Part shown: positions 45,544-53,487 of the stretch, in pieces
How positions within the stretch are numbered: the first letter of the stretch is position 1
How the letters are laid out: each line of letters begins with the position of its first letter
Source of the DNA: JADCRZ01 sp031399065
Lineage (GTDB): Bacteria; Bacteroidota; Bacteroidia; Chitinophagales; Chitinophagaceae
Length of the DNA: 64,000 nt
Assembly: GCA_031399065.1 (NCBI GenBank)
Contig: JANNOM010000111.1
Coordinates: forward strand, 1 to 64,000
Reading direction: 5' to 3'
Program-made: the position numbers and the translations under genes
Notes under the pieces: model-generated
What the model was told of the DNA's origin: nothing
What the model saw: only the letters and a program-made list of their open reading frames with translations
The model's database searches: none

Positions 45544-45655
45544 TTTCTTTTAATTTAATAGTACAAAGCTCCGGGGTATTAAACAAACAGGTGTAACCTA
45601 ATCTACTTTTATTGTAGTCGAATCAGGGTTCTTAATATTACATGCATTAAAAATA

Positions 45656-45687
45656 AAACGGCTGCTTCCGTTAGAAGACAGCCGTTG
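45656..45687 (-). terminator. Intrinsic terminator after the fasciclin gene
   Basis: AACGGCTG (45657-45664) pairs with CAGCCGTT (45679-45686); on the minus strand it is followed by TTTATTTTT. It ends the rhodopsin-blh-fasciclin transcript 20 bp after the fasciclin stop. Confidence 0.85.
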
Positions 45688-45707
45688 TATTTTAAAATAC
45701 GGTTGAA

Positions 45708-46226
45708 CTATGCAGGTAATAACACAGCGTCTACTACGTGAATAACTCCGTTACTTGCTTTAAGATCTGTTGCTGTAACAGTAGCCTTACCACCTTTTTC
45801 ATCCGTTATAACCACTTTTCCGTTTTCCAGTGCTGCAGACAATTTACCTCCCGCAACGGTTGTAAGTACTGCTGTACCATTTCCCTTTTTAATAGCAGCC
45901 AATACATCTTTTGCTGAGAGATTGCCAGCCACAACATGGTATGTGAGTATACCGCTCAATTGCGCTTTCGATTCGGGCTTTAACAATGATTCTACAGTGC
46001 CTGCAGGTAATTTATCAAATGCAGCATTAGTAGGCCCGAACACGGTAAAAGGTCCTGCACCCTTTAAGGTTTCCACTAATTCTGCTGCTTTAACGGCAGC
46101 TACTAGTGTGGTGTGGTCTTTTGAACCAGCGGCTACGTCAACAATATCCGACTTCTTTTGTGCTGATAATGTAAGTGACATAACACTTACCGCAAAAAAC
46201 AAAAATGCGCTCGTGATTGATTTCAT
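45708..46226 (-). CDS. Secreted fasciclin (FAS1) domain protein
   Basis: This 172-residue protein has a signal peptide (residues 1-22) and one FAS1 domain: DHTTLVAAVKAAELVETLKG, the H1 motif FTVFGPTNAAFDKLP, LSGILTYHVVAGNLSA and the closing NGVIHVVDAVLLPA. FAS1 domains mediate adhesion or protein contacts; bacterial single-domain forms are of unknown role. It lies 46 bp after the Blh gene and is the last gene before the terminator, so it belongs to the rhodopsin transcript. Confidence 0.92.
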   Translation of the reverse strand: MKSITSAFLFFAVSVMSLTLSAQKKSDIVDVAAGSKDHTTLVAAVKAAELVETLKGAGPFTVFGPTNAAFDKLPAGTVESLLKPESKAQLSGILTYHVVAGNLSAKDVLAAIKKGNGTAVLTTVAGGKLSAALENGKVVITDEKGGKATVTATDLKASNGVIHVVDAVLLPA

Positions 46227-46272
46227 AAACTTTGATTTTCCCTTTTAACAGGATGAATAAAAAAAAGTTGCG

Positions 46273-47232
46273 TTAGTTAGTTGCATTTCGACTATATTTT
46301 TTTGCAACATACTGTTCAGATCTCAGTATTTTATACATGTCATGCATTATTTGCATATGAGGGGCTGTGAGCACAGCCAATCCAAGAAATATGTAAATTA
46401 CCAGCGAATCCATACTCATGAACATGAAACCGGATAATCCGAACAAAATAATACCGGCAGTGGCAATCAGGCTGTATATACCTATTTTCTTAACAATTAC
46501 GATAGCCGGGAACGCATCGTCTTTCCGCAGGTAGCCAAATATTTTACTCATCGATAATAGGGAATGCCACACTATAAAATAAAAAGTGAAGCCAAGCATC
46601 ATCGGCAGGCTGAATAAAATGACCGCCAAAAAGGCAAATTGAACTAAAAAGTACCCGCGGTCATCTTCGTGTATATTCTTGTCTTTAAAATAAAGAAAAG
46701 TACTCACAAAAAACAAAAGCACCGTAAAGGATAGAATCGTATATCTGAACTCTTCGATCCAGATCGTAACGAATGCATATTTTGTACCGGCTGCAAACAA
46801 TTGCAAGAGCGGTTTTACTTCTGTGAAATGATGCAGTAATATTATTTCCAGGATAACCAACCCGTAGCTGGTAATAAATAGTTTACCAGTGAATGAATCG
46901 GTTTTAAATCGAAACAGATCAGTTTCCCCAAAGTGATACGCTGCAAAGAGGATGAATAGTACGTTACCGAATAAGGGGAAGCACCAAAGTACGGCAGCAA
47001 ACAAAAGCAGACGCCCGAGATAATTAACAAAAAATCTTAACTTGGAGAATAACCGCTGTTGACCAGCGGTATTTTGCATCGCAATAAGCAAATCTGCTGC
47101 TCCATGTGGTATACCCAGTAGTACAATACCAACTAAAAAAATGACTGTCTGCGTGTGTGCAGAAAACGGTTCGATGAACTGTTGAACGGTCAACAATATT
47201 AAGCCCGTTAAGATGAGTAGCAATCGGATCAT
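46273..47232 (-). CDS. blh: Brp/Blh family beta-carotene 15,15'-dioxygenase
   Basis: This 319-residue membrane protein with eight or more hydrophobic segments belongs to the Brp/Blh family, which cleaves beta-carotene to two retinal molecules. Conserved histidines expected to bind iron are in LLGIPHGAADLL (His43), AAYHFGETD, IVWHSLLSM and APHMQIMHDMYK. It lies 49 bp downstream of the rhodopsin gene and supplies its chromophore. Genes for carotenoid synthesis are not in the window, so beta-carotene must come from elsewhere in the genome. Confidence 0.92.
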   Translation of the reverse strand: MIRLLLILTGLILLTVQQFIEPFSAHTQTVIFLVGIVLLGIPHGAADLLIAMQNTAGQQRLFSKLRFFVNYLGRLLLFAAVLWCFPLFGNVLFILFAAYHFGETDLFRFKTDSFTGKLFITSYGLVILEIILLHHFTEVKPLLQLFAAGTKYAFVTIWIEEFRYTILSFTVLLFFVSTFLYFKDKNIHEDDRGYFLVQFAFLAVILFSLPMMLGFTFYFIVWHSLLSMSKIFGYLRKDDAFPAIVIVKKIGIYSLIATAGIILFGLSGFMFMSMDSLVIYIFLGLAVLTAPHMQIMHDMYKILRSEQYVAKKYSRNATN

Positions 47233-47281
47233 AACAGAAAGTTAAAAGCACAATGCTTAGGGCATTGTGCTTTTATTAAAA

Positions 47282-48049
47282 TTATATGGCGACCGTTGCG
47301 GGGGACTTGTCTGACTGAGCCAGTCCGTAAATAACAAGACCGAAACCAATCTTATTGATGGCATCGCCGATATTATAAACCACGTCCAACGATAAGCCTT
47401 CAAACACTCTCATGCCAAACAGACCACCTTCTGTTCCTGCTATGTATCCAATTGGATATATTGCCCATCCTACCAGTACAAACCAGGCTAATGTCTTATT
47501 AGCCCTTGCAACTGCAGGTCCTGCATCTTTGGCCAGCCTGGCAACATCTCCAAACCAGATAAGGTATACAATATAAAAATAACCAAGGCTACTCACAAAT
47601 CCCCATATCCAGCTTTGCTTTTCAGTTGGATAGATGGCTTCACCAATATAACCTGTTACCAGCATAAACACTGCTGCAGCAACCAGTTTCCATAAAAGAC
47701 TTAACCGCGCACCTGCTTTTTTCGTGATCAGGTAAAATTCAACGCACATAAGCGGCACGGTTAATAACCAGTCAACATACCGGAAAAAGGTTGGCGACTG
47801 CCCCGTAGCGAGATTATAATCACGCATGTAAAAATAATGGACAGCAGCAATAAATGTGATAAGGCCTGAAACAAGAATAGAAGTGCGCCATTTCTTATCT
47901 ACATTCCATGTTTCAAAAAAGAAAAATACCGAGGCGGCCAGCATAGCCATACAGCCTACGAAGAAAGTAAAGGCAACATAATTGCCATTGGAGATCGGGA
48001 GAATCTCAAGCAATGTGTAATACATATTAAATTGGTTTAAAGATGACAA
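47282..48049 (-). CDS. Proteorhodopsin/xanthorhodopsin-type light-driven proton pump
   Basis: This 255-residue seven-helix protein is a microbial rhodopsin. Helix C reads RYVDWLLTVPLMCVEF, giving the DTE motif of proton pumps: Asp93 (acceptor), Thr97 and Glu104 (donor), with Arg90 preceding. His71 in AAVHYFYMRDY matches the counter-ion partner His of proteorhodopsins. The retinal Schiff-base lysine is Lys233 in GDAINKIGFG. Met101 stands at the spectral-tuning position (105 in the marine green form), which in flavobacterial pumps goes with green absorption. Gly150 in helix E (WIWGFV) could leave the fenestration used for carotenoid antennas, but this is uncertain. Expressed with the Blh gene. 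Confidence 0.95.
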   Translation of the reverse strand: MSSLNQFNMYYTLLEILPISNGNYVAFTFFVGCMAMLAASVFFFFETWNVDKKWRTSILVSGLITFIAAVHYFYMRDYNLATGQSPTFFRYVDWLLTVPLMCVEFYLITKKAGARLSLLWKLVAAAVFMLVTGYIGEAIYPTEKQSWIWGFVSSLGYFYIVYLIWFGDVARLAKDAGPAVARANKTLAWFVLVGWAIYPIGYIAGTEGGLFGMRVFEGLSLDVVYNIGDAINKIGFGLVIYGLAQSDKSPATVAI

Positions 48050-48133
48050 AGCTGATCGAATAGAGAAATTGTTCTGCTTTCTCTGGGAATTATATTAGTT
48101 GAGTTAGGTGAATTATTTAGATAAACAGCATGT

Positions 48134-48169
48134 GTTAAGAAATTGTTGCAGAAAGTTAAAATAATTGTT
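48134..48169. promoter_or_regulatory. Direct repeat with 21-22 bp period upstream of the rhodopsin
   Basis: GTTAAGAAATTGTT (48134-48147) recurs as GTTAAAATAATTGTT (48155-48169). A third AATTGTT lies at 48067-48073. Tandem direct repeats two helical turns apart are the typical DNA target of LytTR domains (family knowledge). The pair lies 85-120 bp upstream of the rhodopsin start, and a LytTR gene is directly upstream, so a regulatory link is inferred. Confidence 0.5.
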
Positions 48170-48255
48170 AAATCTGATGAGAAGGGAGTATAACCTTTTC
48201 TCTCTATTCACCCGATTATTTCTTGTTCTGCTTTTGAGGGGAAGGCCATAATTGT

Positions 48256-48579
48256 TCATTCAATAATGTTTAATTGACCAACGAACGACTGGTAATACTG
48301 CCTGGACACAGGCAATACTTCATTACCAAGAATTACTAAATGGTCTTTGGCTATTTCGTCGATGAAATAAACGGATACTGCAAAGGAGCGGTGGATTTTT
48401 ATAAATATATCGTTGGGAAGTTTGGCCAGCGTGCGGGATAAGGTTGATCGAACGAGGTAAAAACTTTTATCGGAAAGAAACACTTTGGTATAATTTCCTT
48501 CCGTTAAAAGGCACACTACATTTTCAGGATTTACGCTCTTAAGGACTTTATTCTGCCAAACGAAAAAAGGTTTTATCAT
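48256..48579 (-). CDS. Stand-alone LytTR DNA-binding protein
   Basis: This 107-residue protein is a single LytTR domain with no receiver domain: VVCLLTEGNYTKVFLSDKSF, YLVRSTLSRTLAKLP, then FIKIHRSFAVSVYFIDEI and VLPVSRQYYQSF. LytTR domains bind direct repeats. Lacking a receiver, it may be controlled by abundance, by a partner, or by light through another protein. It lies 206 bp upstream of the rhodopsin gene in the same orientation and is the obvious candidate regulator of the phototrophy cassette. Confidence 0.88.
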   Translation of the reverse strand: MIKPFFVWQNKVLKSVNPENVVCLLTEGNYTKVFLSDKSFYLVRSTLSRTLAKLPNDIFIKIHRSFAVSVYFIDEIAKDHLVILGNEVLPVSRQYYQSFVGQLNIIE

Positions 48580-49187
48580 CGGTGATTCAGCTTATTATTA
48601 AAAGATTTACTAATTTAAGAAATTGCTGTCAAAACAGCTTAGATGAATATCAAGATATCAACGTGTATCTCTATTTGAAAAGCCTTTCACTTTAACCTGC
48701 TCTTAATACAAAGGGTAGAAAAGAAACATCCCTCATGTTTTGATTTAAGGCTAAAGCGCCGGCCAAATACCTGGTTGAATCCGGGATGCGTCTTTAATTG
48801 CACCCCAGCCCGCGAACACCATTGGAACATGGTTGCCCTTTCACCTGTTCGAGGATTCTTCCCGTGACGGCCAGTATTTACAGGGGTTTCAGGTATTTTC
48901 CGAGGTAGCAATGAGGAGGCATTGAGGTAGCAATGAGGTCGCTTCGGGGTGTGGCCGGGGTAAAATTGTCATTCATCACAGGTTTTGTAAAACACCGCCA
49001 CAAGTTTGATTTAACACCGTCACATTTTTGGAAAACGAGGCGAGTATGAGCACTATTTTTGTTCTATCAGTTCGCAGCTGCAGGAGTTCGCTCAGGCTAC
49101 CGGGACGGGCGAACCCCGGGAACCTTCTTCTGCAGGCTACTACTGGTAAACAAACATTATTATTTAATCAAACAAAAAACACATTTT
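48580..49187. other. Gene-poor stretch with short direct repeats
   Basis: No reliable gene lies between the LytTR gene and the plus-strand gene at 49188. A minus-strand 74-codon frame (48687-48911) has no signal, no recognised family and an odd composition; it may be a non-coding repeat. The 15-bp repeat at 48902-48938 lies at its edge. The rest is the promoter region of both flanking genes. Confidence 0.4.
48902..48938. repeat. Perfect 15-bp direct repeat, 22-bp period
   Basis: GAGGTAGCAATGAGG occurs at 48902-48916 and again at 48924-48938, separated by seven bases that include a partial copy of the unit. Confidence 0.75.
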
Positions 49188-49757
49188 ATGGCACATTCAG
49201 ACAATAGTATAATTACTGGCAAATTCAAAGGCTCCCTCGGTAAGGAGCTCGTATTTCGCGAGTGGAACGGTAAAACCGTGGTGGCTAAATCACCCAGAAA
49301 AAGGAAGGGAGATCCTACCCCGGCGCAGGCAGAAACGCAGGAAAAATTCCTTATGGCATCGCGGTATGCAAAAGCCGTTGTATCATCAGACGACCAGGGC
49401 ATGGCGGAGGCCTATGCCGGCGCGCTGCGGCCGCGACAGAACCTATACAGCCGGGCGGTGGAAGATTTTATGTCTTACCCGAAAATAAAAAGTATCAACA
49501 CCCGTACCTATAAAGGCGCAGTGGGTGATAAGCTCACTGTAAGGGCTTTCGATGATTTCCGCGTCACCGGCGTACGTTTGGAAATTTATGCTGCTGACGG
49601 CTCACTGCTGGAAGAGGGTGAAGCGCAGGTGAGTACAATAAGCCTGGACTGGACCTATACTGCCACGCGGGTAAACAACCTGCTGGCGGGTAGTATCATT
49701 AAGGCTATCGCGACCGATGTTCCCAATAATGAAGGGATATTGGAAGTGAGGTTGTAA
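49188..49757 (+). CDS. Hypothetical protein with basic N-terminus
   Basis: The start is ATG at 49188 (MAHSDNSIITG), giving 189 residues; an earlier in-frame start would add 43 residues of non-protein-like sequence. The N-terminal third is basic (TVVAKSPRKRKGDPTPAQAE) after GKFKGSLGKELVFREWNGK. The C-terminal half looks like a beta-sandwich (VTGVRLEIYAADGSLLEEGE). I recall similar proteins in Chitinophagaceae, annotated as hypothetical. There is no signal peptide. A strong terminator follows at 49766. Confidence 0.75.
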   Translation: MAHSDNSIITGKFKGSLGKELVFREWNGKTVVAKSPRKRKGDPTPAQAETQEKFLMASRYAKAVVSSDDQGMAEAYAGALRPRQNLYSRAVEDFMSYPKIKSINTRTYKGAVGDKLTVRAFDDFRVTGVRLEIYAADGSLLEEGEAQVSTISLDWTYTATRVNNLLAGSIIKAIATDVPNNEGILEVRL

Positions 49758-49765
49758 GATTTATA

Positions 49766-49806
49766 TCAGAGGGGGTGTACCGGTTGTACACCTCCTCTGA
49801 TTTTTA
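49766..49806 (+). terminator. Intrinsic terminator after the hypothetical gene
   Basis: The stem CAGAGGGGGTGTAC pairs with GTACACCTCCTCTG (one bulge or mismatch), loop CGGTT, followed by ATTTTTAATTT. Confidence 0.85.
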
Positions 49807-49986
49807 ATTTATTGAATAGTAGCAATCGCTTTATCATTGGCAAAAGAAAAATCCTGCACAAAACGGTTGAAAATAAATCATTCTTTTACGTGATGATCAG
49901 ATGAACCATTTCAAAATGAACGGCAGCCGTTTTTTGATACATGAATACAGCATCTTTCTCTATGCTAATTTCGAATAGCTAAAAAA

Positions 49987-50856
49987 TCAATCGGCATACC
50001 TTCTCATCTCCTGGCCTTTATTACCCGTTTGAATAGTTAATATTTTGCCAGCAAGTGGTTGTGCCGCCTTTTCCGTAGCAGTTAAAATGCGCCGGGAGCT
50101 TGTAATGAAAAGGGTTGTACGTCCTTCACCACCAAAACAACAACTGGTGGGATGGGTAATTGGTAATTCAATTCTGCTGCATCTTTTACCATTGCTATCA
50201 AATTGAAGTATCATGCCGCCGCCCCACATGGCGATCCATAAATTTCCAGTCTCGTCAACACACAAACCATCTGGAAATTCGTGTTCACTAAATTCAATGA
50301 AGTTTTTGCGATTACTAATGCTTGCATCAGCGGGGTTATAATCGTATGAGTATACAACATGCCCGTTGGTATCTGCCAGATAAAATACTGTACCGGCAGG
50401 CGACCAGTCCATTCCATTACTTAGAAGCAGATCTCGCTCGATACATTGTACGGTTCGATCAGGCCGGAGCTGGAATAAATTACCAATGGGTTTCATTCCA
50501 TTGAAAGTCATAGTGCCTGCTATAAGATTTCCCAGCGGATCTACCTTGCCGTCGTTGAACCTGGTTTCCGGAAAATACGGCTGTGGATTATTGAAAAGTG
50601 TTATGCAGGAATCAGGACTGATATCTGTAATTCCAAATCCTTCATGTGCCGCAAATACGAAACCGCCCTTTTGCCTAAGCGCAACTACGCCGATAGGCTG
50701 ACCGATATTTCTTTTTTCAAATTTTCCGCTGGCCGGATCACCTGAATAAAAATCGCCCGCAAACATATCTACCCAGTATAAGCGATGGGTGATAACATCC
50801 CAGACAGGTCCCTCTCCATGATCGATGGTCAGGTCAAAAGGAGTTCCAATGATCAT
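49987..50856 (-). CDS. SMP-30/gluconolactonase-like protein
   Basis: This 289-residue beta-propeller has SMP-30/LRE family motifs: the N-terminal HGEGPVWD (Glu metal ligand), LYWVDMFAGDFY, RFNDGKVDPLGNLIAGTM, LSNGMDWSPAGTVFYLADTN and FPDGLCVDETGNLWIAMWGG. These proteins hydrolyse sugar-acid lactones with a divalent metal. It lies 16 bp downstream of the UxuA gene and is probably the lactonase for the uronate branch of this locus. Confidence 0.9.
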   Translation of the reverse strand: MIIGTPFDLTIDHGEGPVWDVITHRLYWVDMFAGDFYSGDPASGKFEKRNIGQPIGVVALRQKGGFVFAAHEGFGITDISPDSCITLFNNPQPYFPETRFNDGKVDPLGNLIAGTMTFNGMKPIGNLFQLRPDRTVQCIERDLLLSNGMDWSPAGTVFYLADTNGHVVYSYDYNPADASISNRKNFIEFSEHEFPDGLCVDETGNLWIAMWGGGMILQFDSNGKRCSRIELPITHPTSCCFGGEGRTTLFITSSRRILTATEKAAQPLAGKILTIQTGNKGQEMRRYAD

Positions 50857-50872
50857 GGCGGATATTTTTAAG

Positions 50873-52081
50873 TTATATCGATTCTGCTAATTCCCTTTCG
50901 ATGGCCAATGCTACGCCGCGCAATTCTGCCAGTCCTCTCAGCCTGCCGATGGCCGAATAGCCAGGATAAGATTTTTTTGTAAGATCATCCAGCATTACAT
51001 GCCCGTGATCGGGTCGCATGGGTATTGACTCCACCCCGTCTTTCGCATCCATTCTTCTTTTTTGTTCCATAATAATCTCTTTAATGATCGCATACATATC
51101 CGCATCGCCTGCAAGGTGATTGGCTTCAAAAAAATTACAGGTACCGGGTTCTTTTTTTACCGACCTTAAATGGAGGAAGTGAATTTTAGCGGCAAATTTT
51201 TTTAGCATTGCTGGCAAGTCATTATCGGCCCTTGCTCCCAAAGATCCGGTACAAAAAGTAATACCGTTGGCAGGTGAATCAATAGCCTCAATTACTTTTT
51301 GAAGGTCCTGTGCTGTGCTTACTATGCGCGGCAATCCCAATAGGGGAAATGGCGGATCATCCGGGTGAATGCTCAACCTCGATCCTACTTCCTCTGCCAC
51401 CGGAACTACAGCGCGTAAAAAGTGATATAGATTCTCCCGCAGCTTGTGTTCGCCAATATCCTGTTTATAGGTCAGTAGTATTTTTTTGAATGCTTCCAAT
51501 TGAAAACGTTCGCCTGTACCGGGCAGTCCCATCAGGATGGAATTTTTGATATGTTCAATAACGCCTGCTTTGGAATTTTCAAATTTGTTCCGGACTCTTT
51601 TTACCAGTTCCTGTTCATAACCCTTTTCAGCATCGGCGCGTTTTAAAATGCAGATATCGAAGAGGGCAATATCTTCCCATACAAACCTAAGTGCCAGCGA
51701 ACCATCCGGCATTGGGTAACTTATATCTGTCCTCGTCCAGTCCAGCACAGGCATAAAATTATAACAGATGGTATGTATGCCACAGGCAGCGAGATTACGG
51801 ATTGTCTGCTGAAAAGCAGCTATGTGTTTTTCGCGGCTTGGTAAGCCCCGTTTGATATCATCGTGTATCAACACGCTTTCTACCACGGCCCAATGCAATG
51901 GAACCAGTCGATCATTGTCTGCTGCAATGATGCGCTGCCGTTCCTGGATATCTTCTACACTCCACACTACACCTGCGGAGTGCTGGTGCAGGGAAGTAAC
52001 CACACCCGTGCAACCAGCCTGTCTTATAGCGTCTAAACTAACCTCATCTTGCGGACCGAACCACCGCATTGTATGTACCAT
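50873..52081 (-). CDS. uxuA: Mannonate dehydratase
   Basis: This 402-residue enzyme matches UxuA over its length: the N-terminus MRWFGPQDEVSLDAIRQAGC, TICYNFMPVLDWTRTD, LSIHPDDPPFPLLGLPRIV, GITFCTGSLGARADNDLP, IHFLHLRSVK and the C-terminal MRPDHGHVMLDD. It converts D-mannonate to 2-keto-3-deoxygluconate in glucuronate breakdown, using metal bound by the conserved His and Cys. Position between an SDR and an SMP-30 gene fits a D-glucuronate route. Length is normal. Confidence 0.95.
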   Translation of the reverse strand: MVHTMRWFGPQDEVSLDAIRQAGCTGVVTSLHQHSAGVVWSVEDIQERQRIIAADNDRLVPLHWAVVESVLIHDDIKRGLPSREKHIAAFQQTIRNLAACGIHTICYNFMPVLDWTRTDISYPMPDGSLALRFVWEDIALFDICILKRADAEKGYEQELVKRVRNKFENSKAGVIEHIKNSILMGLPGTGERFQLEAFKKILLTYKQDIGEHKLRENLYHFLRAVVPVAEEVGSRLSIHPDDPPFPLLGLPRIVSTAQDLQKVIEAIDSPANGITFCTGSLGARADNDLPAMLKKFAAKIHFLHLRSVKKEPGTCNFFEANHLAGDADMYAIIKEIIMEQKRRMDAKDGVESIPMRPDHGHVMLDDLTKKSYPGYSAIGRLRGLAELRGVALAIERELAESI

Positions 52082-52156
52082 GGGTATTGTGTTTATTTCA
52101 TACTGCCTAATTTAATTAAACCAGCCGGCTGACCATTTACCATTTGCCATTAGCAT

Positions 52157-52990
52157 TCAAAATTTGTTTTTTTCTTTTAAACTACTCTCCACACCATTCA
52201 ATTTTTTCTTTTGCTCTTCCTTCACGCTGCCGGGAATTCCCACTCCAATACCGCCGTCGATCCTGAATGACTGGCCAGTGATAAATGCAGCTTTGGGAGA
52301 ACATAGGTATACCACGAGATCGGCGATTTCCCCCGGCTGTGCTACTCGTTTTACCAGGTGCATGTCAACACTTTCCTGTTCTATCAACCGGGGATCAGCG
52401 GCCTGCGCCCAGGAGTCTAACACCATTGGCGTGTACACCGTACCCGGGCATACCGCTACGCACCTTACCGATGGTGCAAAATCCACTGCTACCGATCGGG
52501 TAAAACCCAGGAGTGCTGTTTTCGCCGTTACATAATGCACCGCATTGGCAGTAGCGACAAATGATTGCACCGAAGCAACATTTACAATACATCCGCCACC
52601 ACCCCGCATTATGATCGGAAGGCAGTATTTAGTGCAGAGAAAGTATGATTTCAAGTTGGTATCCATCACCAGATCCCACTCTTCCTCCGTACAGTGAATT
52701 GCGTTGGAATACCGTTGAATACCGGCATTGTTTACCAGGAAATCAATTCGGCCAAAATGGGCTTCACATTCGTTTACTGCCCGTTGCACGGCTGCTGCCT
52801 TAGAAACATCCGCTTCGATGAAAAGCAGCTCGTCTTTAGAAAAATCTCTTTGTATGGCTTCCCCGGCTATAACATCCACATCTACTATGCAGGCATTTAT
52901 TCCATCTGCGATAAACGCTTTTGCCACTGCCAGTCCTATGCCCTTAGCGCCTCCGCTTATAAAGGCTGTTTGTTTATGTTGTTCGCTCAT
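52157..52990 (-). CDS. SDR family oxidoreductase, possible uronate/mannonate reductase
   Basis: This 277-residue short-chain dehydrogenase has SGGAKGIGLAVAKAF, VNNAGIQRY, the catalytic Ser in VNVASVQSF, and Tyr-x3-Lys in YVTAKTALLG; the C-terminus has FITGQSFRIDGG and an unusual charged tail (residues 255-277). It lies 75 bp upstream of uxuA and may supply mannonate from fructuronate or reduce a uronate-derived keto acid, which is inference. The truncated GH10 stub precedes it. Confidence 0.87.
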   Translation of the reverse strand: MSEQHKQTAFISGGAKGIGLAVAKAFIADGINACIVDVDVIAGEAIQRDFSKDELLFIEADVSKAAAVQRAVNECEAHFGRIDFLVNNAGIQRYSNAIHCTEEEWDLVMDTNLKSYFLCTKYCLPIIMRGGGGCIVNVASVQSFVATANAVHYVTAKTALLGFTRSVAVDFAPSVRCVAVCPGTVYTPMVLDSWAQAADPRLIEQESVDMHLVKRVAQPGEIADLVVYLCSPKAAFITGQSFRIDGGIGVGIPGSVKEEQKKKLNGVESSLKEKNKF

Positions 52991-53060
52991 ACATGTAATA
53001 TTTATTATCTAATTTTAAACACCCCAAAAAATCCTTTGCGGGATCTTTTCGCAGATGATG

Positions 53061-53480
53061 CTACAGCAGATTGTCCGTCCAGTAGCAGGTGGCATTTACC
53101 GTATTCAATGCACCTGCAAATAAATGCCGGTGATGCTTCAATTTTTCGCTGCCGGCACCTTCCTGCCGAAATAGTTTATCCATCTCCGGGTTGCAGTCTC
53201 CAAAATTAAAATGGTGCTTTTTCTGTACAAGTTCCATCGGCATATTCGCCAGGGGCTTTCCCCGGGTATTTAATAATTGAATTTCCGCATCCGACATGCG
53301 TATCAGTTTGATATCCGCCCTTGCTTTGGCAAGTACATCTTCGTTACTACTTCTTTGTTCTTTCAGCCATTCCCGCCTGCGGGGGGAAATCCCCCTGCTA
53401 TCTGCCAATAACCATTGAGGTAAAAGGGCGAATGCCAGGCCCGAAGAAGTATGCGTAATAAATTGCCTTCGGTTATTCAT
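53061..53480 (-). pseudogene. Truncated GH10-type N-terminal fragment
   Basis: This 139-codon frame starts with a signal-like sequence (FITHTSSGLAFALLP) and has the N-terminal module of GH10-type enzymes: AEIQLLNTRGKPLANMPMEL, then KKHHFNFGDCNPE and FAGALNTVNATCYWTDN. It stops at TAG just where the barrel would continue. Fewer than 75 bp separate it from the SDR gene, so the whole catalytic barrel has been lost. It may still be translated, but it cannot be an active hydrolase. Confidence 0.75.
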
Positions 53481-53487
53481 GTTGATA

